From positions 1 to 64,000 of the forward strand of contig CAZETS010000015.1 of assembly GCA_964515335.1 (NCBI GenBank): a stretch of 64,000 nucleotides of DNA. Reading direction: 5' to 3'. Positions within the stretch are counted from its first letter, which is position 1; each line of letters starts with the position of its first letter. The translations under genes were made by a program, and so were the position numbers. Shown here in pieces: positions 25,947 through 34,537 of the stretch. The notes beneath the pieces were generated by a model. It was not told the origin of the DNA, did not search any database, and was given only the letters and a program-made list of their open reading frames with translations. The stretch is from TMED88 sp964515335. GTDB taxonomy: Bacteria > Myxococcota_A > UBA9160 > UBA4427.

Positions 25947-26897
25947 TCAGCTACCCGGCGCGGGAACCGTGTCGGCGCCGTGCAGGGTGAGCACCGCGCA
26001 GCCCGCGTGCTGCACGACGCGCTCGGCCGTGCTGCCGAGCAGCAGGTGCGCGGCGCCTGTACGCGCGTGCGTGGGCATGGCGATCAGGTCCGCCTTGCGG
26101 GCGCGCGCCAGCTCGGTGATGACGCTCGCCGGCTCGCCCTCCTGGATCACGGTCTCCACCTCGAAGCCCATCCCACGAAGCGCCTCCGCGGCGGGTGCCA
26201 CGGTGCCCTCGACCCGCTCGCGGATCTCCTCGAAGCCGATGCGCTCGAGGCCGAGGTCGCCCAGCCAGGGCTGCAGGACGGCGGGCAGGTGATCGGAGTA
26301 GACGAGCAGCACCTTCACGCCGACGGCCGCGTCGCCGAGCACCTGGCCGATCAGCCGACCGGTCGCGGTCGGATCGCCGTGCAGCTCGATCGGAACGATC
26401 GCGGTGCTCGGCTCGGCGAACGACCCGAGGTCGTCCGGGTGCACGGTGAGCACCGGGCAGGAGGCGTGTCGCACGGCGTGCTCCGCGGTACTGCCGAGCA
26501 CCAGGTGCTTGACGCCGGTGAGCCCGCGCGTGCCGATCACGATCAGGTCCACGCCGCGATCTACCGCGACCTCGACGATGCTGTGGCCCGCGGAGCCCAC
26601 GGTCAGCACGCTCTCGGCCGAGATGCCGCGCTCGCCGGCAGCGGCGACCAGCGCGCCGAGCTTCTGCTCGGCGAGCTCGCGGATCCGGCCGGCCAGACTC
26701 GGCGGCGGCAGAACCGGCTGTACGCCGTGGATCGCAAGCGGCGCCGACGGCAGTATGTGGACGACCAGCAGCTTCGATCCACGCGACGAGGCGATTTGGC
26801 ACGCGCGCTCGTAGGCGAGCGCCGAGGTGTCCGAAAAGTCGACAGCCACCAGGACGGTCGCGAGATCAGCGAAAGCTCGGGGAGAGGCGTCTGCCAT
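25947..26897 (-). CDS. Tandem-domain universal stress protein
   Basis: A 316-residue protein with two Usp domains in tandem. The first has ATVLVAVDFSDTS and the nucleotide motif GTRGLTGVKHLVLGSTAEH. The second has VPIELHGDP and PTHARTGAAHLLLGSTAER. Both keep the Gly-rich ATP loop. It is transcribed in the same direction as the beta-CASP, phosphorylase and PRPP synthetase genes, 87 bp downstream of the first of them, and may belong to that unit. Confidence 0.9.
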   Translation of the reverse strand: MADASPRAFADLATVLVAVDFSDTSALAYERACQIASSRGSKLLVVHILPSAPLAIHGVQPVLPPPSLAGRIRELAEQKLGALVAAAGERGISAESVLTVGSAGHSIVEVAVDRGVDLIVIGTRGLTGVKHLVLGSTAEHAVRHASCPVLTVHPDDLGSFAEPSTAIVPIELHGDPTATGRLIGQVLGDAAVGVKVLLVYSDHLPAVLQPWLGDLGLERIGFEEIRERVEGTVAPAAEALRGMGFEVETVIQEGEPASVITELARARKADLIAMPTHARTGAAHLLLGSTAERVVQHAGCAVLTLHGADTVPAPGS

Positions 26898-26984
26898 GCT
26901 GGGCTTCCCTTCCTTCTCAGTTCAGCATCATATCCATTGTCGTTCCGTCAGCGCAGCGCGCAACCGGGCCCGTGGGCGGTCCCG

Positions 26985-28448
26985 TCAGATTCGCACGCGT
27001 TCTCCGTCGTGCGGAACCACCGCCGGCACGCCCAGCTGCTCCTCGAGGGCGTCGCGCAGCGCTCGGGCCGCCGACTCCTCACCGTGTACCACAAAGGCGA
27101 GCTCGGGCGTAGAGGCCCCCGAGCCCGCCCACTCGACCAGCCCGCGGCGATCGGCGTGCACCGACAGGGCCGAGAGGTCGTGGACGCCCGCCCGCACCGG
27201 CACATAGCGTCCGAGCAGCTTGATGAGCCGGGCGCCCTCCAGCAGGCTGCGGCCGCGCGTCCCGATGGCCTGGTAGCCGACCAACGCGACCGCGTTGCGG
27301 GGTTCGGGCAGCCGCGCGTGGAGGTGGTGGAGCACGCGCCCGCCGGTCGCCATGCCCGAGGCCGAGATGACGATGGCCGGGCCGGGACGCTCGACGAGCT
27401 GCCGCGACTCGTCGACGCCGCGCACCTCGGTGACTTCTCCCGACGAGAAGGGCTTGTCCTGCCCGCGCAGCTCGGCGCGCACCTCCTCCCAGCCCTCACG
27501 GATCGCCTGCCGGTACACCTCGAGGGCCGCCAGCGCCATCGGGCTGTCGACGAAGACGGGCACGTCGGGGATCTCGCCCGCCTCGCGCAGCTCGCGAACC
27601 AGCCGCAGCACCAACTCGGTGCGGTCCACCGCGAAGGCCGGAACCACGACGACACCGCCGCGTGCCGCCGTGCCCCGCACGATCTCCGCGAAGCGCCCGA
27701 CCACGTCCCCGTCCTCGTGGAGGCGGTCGCCGTAGGTCGACTCGACGACCAGCGCATCCGCGGGCGGAGGCGGATCCGGAGCTTCGAGCAACGCGTGACT
27801 CGGGCGGCCGAGGTCTCCGCTGAAGAGGATGCGGCGGCCACTTCCCGCCGCGTCCGCCGACTCGACCTCGAGCAGCACGGTCGCCGAGCCCAGGATGTGG
27901 CCCGCGCGCTGGAACCTGGCCGCGAAGCCGGGCGCGACCTCGACGCGCTCGTGGAATTCGGCGGCCTCGATCAGCTCGATGGCGGCCCGCGCGTCCTCGG
28001 TGTCGTACAGCGGCAGCGCGGGGCGGTGCTTCGAGAAGCCGTGCCGGTTCGCGTATTCGGCATCGTCCTCCTGGATGCGGGCGCTGTCCATCAGGATCAC
28101 GCGCGCCAGATCCAGCGTGCCGCGGGTGCCGAAGACGCGGCCGCGGAACCCGGCCCGCACCAGCGCCGGCAGGAAGCCACAGTGATCGAGGTGCGCGTGC
28201 GTCAGCACGACGGCTTCGAGGCCCGCAGGGTCCACGGGAAAAGGCGCCCAGTTGCGCAGCCGCTGGGCCTTCAGCCCCTGGAAGAGCCCGCAATCGACGA
28301 GCACCTCCGATTCGGGGCCGTCCACCAGGAAGCGGCTGCCCGTCACGGTGCGCGCCGCGCCGAGGAACTGCAGCACGGCGCTCGGAGCGCGTCTCGGTCC
28401 GGTGGGTTCGGTCACGCTCGATCCCGGTCGTCGGCGGTCGACGGCCAT
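26985..28448 (-). CDS. Metallo-beta-lactamase/beta-CASP RNase-like hydrolase
   Basis: A 487-residue protein of the CPSF73/RNA-specificity class. The metal site is HAHLDHCG (His84, His86, Asp88, His89). More metal ligands appear in GHILGSATV and SGDLGRPSH. The beta-CASP domain follows, with AFAVDRTELVLRLVREL and SASGMATGGRVLHHL, and a C-terminal DLSALSVHADRRGL. Members are endo/exoribonucleases. It directly abuts the phosphorylase gene (TGA-ATG), so the two are cotranslated. The start could also be a few codons downstream. Confidence 0.87.
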   Translation of the reverse strand: MAVDRRRPGSSVTEPTGPRRAPSAVLQFLGAARTVTGSRFLVDGPESEVLVDCGLFQGLKAQRLRNWAPFPVDPAGLEAVVLTHAHLDHCGFLPALVRAGFRGRVFGTRGTLDLARVILMDSARIQEDDAEYANRHGFSKHRPALPLYDTEDARAAIELIEAAEFHERVEVAPGFAARFQRAGHILGSATVLLEVESADAAGSGRRILFSGDLGRPSHALLEAPDPPPPADALVVESTYGDRLHEDGDVVGRFAEIVRGTAARGGVVVVPAFAVDRTELVLRLVRELREAGEIPDVPVFVDSPMALAALEVYRQAIREGWEEVRAELRGQDKPFSSGEVTEVRGVDESRQLVERPGPAIVISASGMATGGRVLHHLHARLPEPRNAVALVGYQAIGTRGRSLLEGARLIKLLGRYVPVRAGVHDLSALSVHADRRGLVEWAGSGASTPELAFVVHGEESAARALRDALEEQLGVPAVVPHDGERVRI

Positions 28449-29954
28449 TCAGTAGCCGATCGTGAACAGGCCCGGCGCGGCGGCGGCGCGGGCGAGCGCG
28501 TAGTCGAGGTGGTCGCGGCTGCGCGCGTGCAGCTCGCAGATCGGCTCGCCGCGCTCGATCACGTCGCCCGGCTTGCGGAGCAGGCGCAGGCCGGCGGCGG
28601 GATGCGCCGGCGCACCCGCCAGCTTGGCCAGCGTGTTGATGCCGCGGCAGTCGATCGCCATCAGCTGCCCATCGTCGCGGGCGAGCACCTCGGCGCGGTG
28701 GGGCGCCGGCGGCGGCAGATCGCGCGGCCCCTGGGCGGCGACGATCTCGTCGAACTTGCGGGCGGCCGCGCCCGAATCGAGCGCCTCCCGCGCGGTCCGG
28801 TAGCCGTCGGACGGCGCCACCGCACCGATCGTCTCGAGCACGCGGGCCGAGAGGTGCAGCGACTTCTCGCGCAGGTCGCTCGGCGCGCCGGACTCGCCGC
28901 GCAGCACCGAGAGCACGTCCATCGCCTCGAGGCGCGGCCCCACGCCGGCGCCCACCGGCCCGTTGGCGTTCGTCAGCACGATCTCCACCTCGAGGTCGAC
29001 AGCACGGGCGACCCCCTCGAAGCGCGCGGCGAGCGCCTTCGCGGCCTCGCGCGACTCGACCTTCGCGGTGGGACCCACCGGGATGTCGATCAACGCGTGG
29101 GTGGCGCCCGCCGCTTTCTTCTTGCTGATGATCGACGCCACCATCTGCGCCTCGGTGTCGATGTTCATCGGCCGCTCGACGGTGATCAAAACGTCGTCGG
29201 CGGGCGCGAGGTCGAGCGAGCCGCCCCAAGCCACGCAGCCCCCGCTCTGCTCGACCACCTCGTACATGCGCTGCCGCCCGAGACCGACCTCGGCCAGCAC
29301 CCCCATGGTGTCGGCGGTGCCCGCCGGACTCGTGATCGCACGCGACGATGTCTTGGGAATCGTGACGCCGAGCGACGCCACGATGGGCACCACGATCATG
29401 GTGGTGCGGTTGCCGGGGATGCCGCCGATGCAGTGCTTGTCGGCGACGCGGGGCGTGTTGAACTCGAGCCGCTCGCCAATGTCGATCATGGCGCGGGTGA
29501 AGTCGATCAGCTCGTCCTCGTCGAGACGCCGCAGCGCGCAGGCCAGCACGAACATCGTCAGCTCGACCTTCGAGTAGCGGCGCTTCGCGACGTCGTGGAG
29601 GATGGCGGAAAAGTCGGCACCGACGAGCCGCTCGCCGGCGAGCTTGTCGCGCACCCGCCGCACGCTGTCGGGCGGCGCCGCGAGGTTGGCGGTGACGAGC
29701 GTGTCCTCGGGCAGCCCGAGGTCGTGGAAGGCCGCCTCGGAGAGGCCCACTTCGTCGGGCCCGACCAGGCTGTCGTAGCAGAAGTTCAGCACGCCCTCGA
29801 TCTCGCGCCCCGGCCCCAGGCTGCCGTCCACCGGCACCACGCGGACGCGGTCGAGGGGCTTCAGACCGAGCTCTCCCTTTTCGACGGCGTCGCTGTGCAG
29901 GAAGACGACGTGCTCGGTGTGGGTGTCGATGCAGATGTGTCGCAGCTTGAACAT
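28449..29954 (-). CDS. AMP/thymidine phosphorylase family protein (archaeal-type)
   Basis: A 501-residue nucleoside or nucleotide phosphorylase. It has an extra N-terminal domain of about 85 residues (FKLRHICIDTHTEHVVFLHS) found in archaeal AMP phosphorylase and its bacterial relatives. The core has the phosphate and substrate motifs DKHCIGGIPGNRTT and TSPAGTADTMGVLAEV. Known relatives convert AMP and phosphate to ribose 1,5-bisphosphate and adenine, or act on thymidine. The gene lies 3 bp after prs-like DNA, which supports a ribose-phosphate role. No RuBisCO or ribose-1,5-bisphosphate isomerase is in the window. Confidence 0.85.
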   Translation of the reverse strand: MFKLRHICIDTHTEHVVFLHSDAVEKGELGLKPLDRVRVVPVDGSLGPGREIEGVLNFCYDSLVGPDEVGLSEAAFHDLGLPEDTLVTANLAAPPDSVRRVRDKLAGERLVGADFSAILHDVAKRRYSKVELTMFVLACALRRLDEDELIDFTRAMIDIGERLEFNTPRVADKHCIGGIPGNRTTMIVVPIVASLGVTIPKTSSRAITSPAGTADTMGVLAEVGLGRQRMYEVVEQSGGCVAWGGSLDLAPADDVLITVERPMNIDTEAQMVASIISKKKAAGATHALIDIPVGPTAKVESREAAKALAARFEGVARAVDLEVEIVLTNANGPVGAGVGPRLEAMDVLSVLRGESGAPSDLREKSLHLSARVLETIGAVAPSDGYRTAREALDSGAAARKFDEIVAAQGPRDLPPPAPHRAEVLARDDGQLMAIDCRGINTLAKLAGAPAHPAAGLRLLRKPGDVIERGEPICELHARSRDHLDYALARAAAAPGLFTIGY

Positions 29955-29957
29955 GGG

Positions 29958-30875
29958 TCAGCCCCCGCCCTCCGCAGCCGGAGTGCGCCGCGAGGCGACA
30001 TGACGCGCTCGGATCGCACGGGCGAGGCTCGGCGCCGTCGCGATCGCGTTGGTCGGGTGCACGACCGAGTCGCACGACACCACGCGCGCGATACCGGCGC
30101 GGCGCAGCGTAGTGGCCGCGCCGCGCGCGAAGATGGCGTGCACGACGGCGGCGTCCACCTTCTTCACGCCGGCGTGACGCAGCGCGCGGGCAGCCGCCGC
30201 CAGCGTCACGCCGGTGCTCGCGATGTCGTCGAGCAGAACCGCGCGGCGCCCGGCGGGCAGCTCGGGCAACGTGACGCGCACGCGCCGGTCACCCCGCCTC
30301 ACCTTCTCGCCCACCACGAAAGGCAGCCCCGCCGCCGCCGCCACCGCCCGGGTCCACGGCAGCGACTCCTCGTCGGGACCGACGAGCAGCGTCCCCTCGC
30401 CGCACCGCCGGCACCAGTCGGCCAGCAGCGGCGCAGCGGGCACCGAGACGGCCGCGCAGTCGAAGACCTCGCCGAGGTCGTGGATGCGGTGCAGATGCGG
30501 CTCGACGGTGACCACGCGGTCGAAGGCGCGGCCGAGCGTTTCGCCGATCACCTGCTGCGAGACCGCCTCACCCGGCGTGAAGACACGGTCCTGCCGCATA
30601 TAGGGCAGATAGGGCGCCGCCAGCGCGACACGGCGCACACCCGAGCGGCGCAGGGCGTCCGCCGCCAGCAGCACCTCGAAGAGCTTCGCGTTGGGATCGT
30701 CGAGGCGCCGCACCAGCACCGCGCTACCGCCCGGCTGCGCGTCGACCGTCACCCGGCTCTCGCCGTCGGGAAAGCGATGCACAGCGACCGCGCGCGCGGG
30801 CACCTCGAGGGCGCGCGCGAGCCCGCGGCCCAGGTCGGCCGCGTCGCGAAAGTAGTGGACCGCGCCGGGGCGCAT
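29958..30875 (-). CDS. prs: Ribose-phosphate pyrophosphokinase (PRPP synthetase)
   Basis: A 305-residue PRPP synthetase, which converts ribose 5-phosphate and ATP to PRPP. It shows RFPDGESRV, PYLPYMRQDRVFTPGEAVS and the PRPP loop LLDDIASTGVTLAAAAR. The C-terminus is divergent and basic compared with housekeeping Prs, and it lies with the AMP-phosphorylase-like gene, so it may be a salvage-dedicated copy (class III-like). It starts 7 bp after the stop of the membrane protein gene. Confidence 0.85.
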   Translation of the reverse strand: MRPGAVHYFRDAADLGRGLARALEVPARAVAVHRFPDGESRVTVDAQPGGSAVLVRRLDDPNAKLFEVLLAADALRRSGVRRVALAAPYLPYMRQDRVFTPGEAVSQQVIGETLGRAFDRVVTVEPHLHRIHDLGEVFDCAAVSVPAAPLLADWCRRCGEGTLLVGPDEESLPWTRAVAAAAGLPFVVGEKVRRGDRRVRVTLPELPAGRRAVLLDDIASTGVTLAAAARALRHAGVKKVDAAVVHAIFARGAATTLRRAGIARVVSCDSVVHPTNAIATAPSLARAIRARHVASRRTPAAEGGG

Positions 30876-30882
30876 CGGAATC

Positions 30883-31506
30883 CTACGTCGTCTGGGACGC
30901 GGCCGAGACCACCACGTCGATTACGCCCTGCAGCCGCACCGCGACCGCGGTGATCACGTAGACGACCACCATGGCGAGGGCGCCGATCACGACGCCGCAG
31001 ATGACGATGGCGCGCCCGGTCGACACGTCGAGCGCCTCGCGCGCGGCGATCACCAGCGCAATCGCCGCCGCGGCGTGGGTGACGACTTTGAGTGTCAGCA
31101 CGGCGGGCGGCGTCGAAAAGAAGGGGGTCACGCCGGCTGCCAGCAGGAGCAGCGGCGAGGCCGCGAAGCCCACGGTGCGAAGCAGCTCGAAGAAAGTAGA
31201 AGTGTCGTGGTCGAAGACGACGCCCACCAGCCAGATCAGGAACGTCACGATCGCCCAGCTCGCGAACGCCACGATCAGGCTGGCCGAAATGCCGATGCCC
31301 TCGTCGGCCGCGCGCGCGGCGAGCCCGCGACCGATCCCCGCCAGCGTCACGATCACGAACGCCTGCCAGATCGCCGGCGGATCGTGCTCGACCTCGGCGT
31401 ACACGCTGGCGTCGAGCGCCAGCGCCCCGAGCACGCGCTGTCCGAAGCTCCGCCGGCCGGCGGCCGGGCCGGGTGCGTCTTCGTGCGCAGGTGCCTGGTC
31501 GACCAT
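30883..31506 (-). CDS. Yip1-family membrane protein
   Basis: A protein of about 207 residues with roughly five hydrophobic segments and an N-terminal soluble part. It resembles the bacterial Yip1 family (VYAEVEHDPPAIWQAFVIVT, then a second set of membrane helices). The function is unknown. GGAGGCGAGG lies ahead of the ATG at 31506. It is the first gene of a unit running into prs, the AMP phosphorylase and the beta-CASP gene. Confidence 0.7.
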   Translation of the reverse strand: MVDQAPAHEDAPGPAAGRRSFGQRVLGALALDASVYAEVEHDPPAIWQAFVIVTLAGIGRGLAARAADEGIGISASLIVAFASWAIVTFLIWLVGVVFDHDTSTFFELLRTVGFAASPLLLLAAGVTPFFSTPPAVLTLKVVTHAAAAIALVIAAREALDVSTGRAIVICGVVIGALAMVVVYVITAVAVRLQGVIDVVVSAASQTT

Positions 31507-31715
31507 ACCGAGCCTCGCCTCCCTGCCGGAACGATACCGGGGGTGGCTGACATCGCGACGCCGCGAGGTGCCCGCCTGTGGAGGTTGCGACCGCCGGCGG
31601 ACCACAGCCCGGCCGGCCCGGCGTCGACGCGCCAAGTGCGCGAAGCTGCCTGAGGCGCGCCGCCCCAGGCGACGCAGGATTGCGATCGGGCACGAGACAG
31701 GACGGGTCGACCGGC

Positions 31716-32738
31716 ATGAGCAGGTGGCTGAGCCACACACGACCGCATCACCGGGCGCCACGGGCCGCGATCGGCTGTCTACTGGCGGCGGTCGTGCTGG
31801 CCTGCGACGGAGACCGCTCCGAGGATCGGCCCGGCGGGCCGCCGCTCACGGTCCCGCCCGCCGAGCGCGCGGCGAGGACCGAGGCCGCCCACCGCGGCCT
31901 CGACTGGCTGATCGCGCATGCCGACCAGATGCCACCGGGCTGGGCGCACGCGAACCTCTCCCGTGCCGCACACATCAACGCCGATCCCGACCGGGCGCGC
32001 CGCATCGCCGCTGCCCTCGAGGCCGACGCGGCGGGCGCGAACCACCGCGGCCTGCCCGACGACCTCGAAGATCCGGGCCTGCTCGAATCGGAGCGCCTCA
32101 CGCCGACTTTGTTCGAGCTGCTCCGCCGCAAGCAGAGCGGTGTGCGCTGGCGCGATGCCGCGAGCACGATCGCCGAGCTGGCGGGTCGGGACGAGCTCCG
32201 CTTCTGGAAGTCGCTGCCGCTGCGGCACCGCCCGTCGATCCTGTACCTCTTCGAAGAGCTCGAGATGCCGACCGCCATGAACGAGGCCGCGATCGTCGAG
32301 GCCCTGCGCCGCGGCGCCGACGAGCAGGGCCCCGAGCGCCTCGGCGCGAACACCCGCTACGTGTACGCGCTCACCCACGTGGTCTTCGCGCGATCGCGCT
32401 ACTTCCGGCAGCGCGCCGACCCGAGCGGGATCGAGTTCGCCATCCCCGTCTTTCGAGCGGCGCTCGAGCACCACGGCCGGGGCGACCTGCACTTCCTGTC
32501 GCTCGACCTGGTCGGCGAGGTGCTGGCCAGCCTCGAGCTGCTCGGGGTCGGCGAAAACGAGGAGACGCTCGCGGCCAGGAGGCGGCTCGTCGACGCCCAG
32601 GACGCCGACGGCAGCTGGGGGACGGGCAACGGCGTCACGCCCCGGCGCATCCACCCGACCTTCAACGCCGTCGCCGGGCTGCTCGACTACGGCGACCGCC
32701 TGCCCGCACCGGAGCCGGACAGCGGATCGAGATCGTGA
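31716..32738 (+). CDS. Lipoprotein with terpene-cyclase-like repeat at the C-terminus
   Basis: A protein of about 340 residues that I cannot assign to a named function. The N-terminus ends in a lipobox-like VVLAC. The body is helical. Near the C-terminus is QDADGSWGTGNG followed by HPTFNAVAGLLDYG, which resembles the QW repeat and alpha/alpha-toroid region of prenyltransferases and squalene cyclases. The last 52 bp overlap, tail to tail, the poly-gamma-glutamate hydrolase-like gene on the other strand. Confidence 0.6.
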   Translation: MSRWLSHTRPHHRAPRAAIGCLLAAVVLACDGDRSEDRPGGPPLTVPPAERAARTEAAHRGLDWLIAHADQMPPGWAHANLSRAAHINADPDRARRIAAALEADAAGANHRGLPDDLEDPGLLESERLTPTLFELLRRKQSGVRWRDAASTIAELAGRDELRFWKSLPLRHRPSILYLFEELEMPTAMNEAAIVEALRRGADEQGPERLGANTRYVYALTHVVFARSRYFRQRADPSGIEFAIPVFRAALEHHGRGDLHFLSLDLVGEVLASLELLGVGENEETLAARRRLVDAQDADGSWGTGNGVTPRRIHPTFNAVAGLLDYGDRLPAPEPDSGSRS

Positions 32739-33373
32739 ACCCGACCGGTCGGCTCGGCCCCCGAGCCGCCGGCCACCCAGTTCTCGACGCCGCTCGCCAG
32801 AGCGTCGATCAGCCGGTCGACCTGTTCGGCGCGCGGTGTGCCGAGATGATCCGACCAGTTCTTCTCGGCGCGATTCCAGCGCACGGTCGGCGGCAGCTCG
32901 ATCTGCACGCCCGCCTCGGGCGGCCGGTTCACGGGGTTGTCGCAGTGCTGCCCGCGCAGCTCCCGCGGAATCGATTCGAGGTCGTCGACCACCTCGTAGC
33001 GGTCGGGCAGACCATCGCGCAGGTAGCCGGCGAGATGGCCGGCCAGCGCGCGATTGCGTCCGCCGAGCAGCAGGTGCCACCACGACGACTCGCGCCCGTA
33101 GCCGTGGATCGCAATCGCGACGTCGACGTGGCCGAGGAACGAAGCCAGCGCATCCGAGTGCTCGGGCCGGAACGCGGTCGACGGGACGTGGCGCCGCAGC
33201 GGCGGCGCCTGGAGGACGGCGTACAGCGAGGACCCGGTGCGCTCGGCCACCTCTCGGGCGACCACGTCGGTCGTCCGCTCGAGGTTGCCGCCGTGGAAGG
33301 CCATCAGACCGACGCGCCCGCGCAGGGCGCAGATCTCGTCGACGTGCGGTGAAGCGAGCAGGTCCTCGAGCAC
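32687..33373 (-). CDS. Poly-gamma-glutamate hydrolase family protein
   Basis: A 228-residue zinc-dependent hydrolase-like protein of the family that cleaves poly-gamma-glutamate (phage PghP-like). It has the metal-site motifs MAFHGGNLE and AIAIHGYGRESSWW, with VQIELPPTVR in the C-terminal part. It has no signal peptide. It starts at GTG (MLEDLLASP) and shares 52 bp, tail to tail, with the lipoprotein gene opposite it. Confidence 0.75.
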   Translation of the reverse strand: MLEDLLASPHVDEICALRGRVGLMAFHGGNLERTTDVVAREVAERTGSSLYAVLQAPPLRRHVPSTAFRPEHSDALASFLGHVDVAIAIHGYGRESSWWHLLLGGRNRALAGHLAGYLRDGLPDRYEVVDDLESIPRELRGQHCDNPVNRPPEAGVQIELPPTVRWNRAEKNWSDHLGTPRAEQVDRLIDALASGVENWVAGGSGAEPTGRVHDLDPLSGSGAGRRSP

Positions 33374-33397
33374 GCTCCGAGGCTAGCGCGGCAGCCG

Positions 33398-34537
33398 TCA
33401 GAAGAGCTCGGCCGGGTCGAGGACCCGCACCTTCCGCAAAGCGAGCAGGCTCGCCACGCTGCACATCCCCACCGACAGGGTGAGAATGTTGAGGGCGTCC
33501 CCCCAGCCGAGCCCGGCGGGCAGGCCGCTCATCGAGCCGAGCAACATCACCATCGCCCAGCCGACCACCACGGCGGGCAGGAAGCCCAGCACCGACAGTG
33601 CGAGCGCCTCGACGACGACCACCAGCTGGATGAAGCGATCGCCGTAGCCCATCGCCTTGAGGGTCGCGAACTCGGCGAGATGATCGAGCACCTCTGTGTA
33701 GAGGATCTGATAACAGATCACGACCCCCACCGCGAAGCCGAGCATCACGCCGACCAGCAGGATCAGACTGACCGGCGTGCCGGTCTCCCAGTACTCGCGA
33801 TCCCGCTCGATCAGCTCCTCCTTCGAGTGGACGGAGACGTCTGCGGGCATCAGGTCACGGATCGATTCGACCACGGTCTCGACCTGCGCGCCCGGGGCGA
33901 GCTGGACCAGGCCGAGCTCGACCAGGTTGAAGGGCCAGTGGGTGACGTCGAAATAGGTGTCCTCCGAGACCAGCAGGCTGCCGTCCACCTCGAAGTCCGT
34001 GCCCAGGGGAAACGTGCCGAGGATCTCGATCTCCTTGAGGTTCACCTGCGCCTTGCCCGGGCCGATTTCGCCGTACGAGCCGCGCGAGTGCTCGTCGACC
34101 AGCGCGGTGCCCAGTCGGCGCAGCTGCGGGGCCAGCTCGTTGACGGCGTCGATCTCGAAGGTCGGCTTCGTTGGATCGAAACCGATGATCCGGATCGGGT
34201 GAAGTGTCTTCGTCTCGAGGTTCGTCCAGCGCATCAGAGCGATCCAGACGGGCGATACGCCCACCACCCCTGGCGCCGAGAGCGCCTGGTAGAGCCGCTC
34301 GCGCGGCATCCAGTCGCGGCGCAGGAAGGGGCGCTTGTCCGTCGACATCACGACGATGTCGGCGTCGAGCCGACGCAGCAGCTCGAGGGCGCTGTCGAGC
34401 AGCGCGTTCCGGAAGCCCACCTGCATGATCATCAGCAGCAGCGCGAAGGCGACGCCGCTGATCGACGCCAGCGTGCGGGCGCGCTCGTGCATCAGCAGCC
34501 GGAGCGCGAAGACCGGCGCCTTGGTGTAGGGCTGCAT
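33398..34537 (-). CDS. FtsX/DevC-like ABC transporter permease
   Basis: A 379-residue membrane protein with four predicted transmembrane helices: one near the N-terminus (SGVAFALLLMIMQVGF), then a large periplasmic domain, then three at the C-terminus. This is the MacB/FtsX-DevC type architecture. The C-terminal TLKAMGYGDRFI is typical of permeases that contact the ATPase. The ATG overlaps the upstream permease stop by one base (TGATG). No ATPase or membrane-fusion partner is in the window. Confidence 0.82.
   Translation of the reverse strand: MQPYTKAPVFALRLLMHERARTLASISGVAFALLLMIMQVGFRNALLDSALELLRRLDADIVVMSTDKRPFLRRDWMPRERLYQALSAPGVVGVSPVWIALMRWTNLETKTLHPIRIIGFDPTKPTFEIDAVNELAPQLRRLGTALVDEHSRGSYGEIGPGKAQVNLKEIEILGTFPLGTDFEVDGSLLVSEDTYFDVTHWPFNLVELGLVQLAPGAQVETVVESIRDLMPADVSVHSKEELIERDREYWETGTPVSLILLVGVMLGFAVGVVICYQILYTEVLDHLAEFATLKAMGYGDRFIQLVVVVEALALSVLGFLPAVVVGWAMVMLLGSMSGLPAGLGWGDALNILTLSVGMCSVASLLALRKVRVLDPAELF

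Noticed and set aside
25980..30953. An uninterrupted plus-strand frame of nearly 5 kb
   Set aside because: It runs antisense to five well-supported genes, has repetitive Arg/His/Gln-rich composition and matches no family. It results from GC-rich codon bias.
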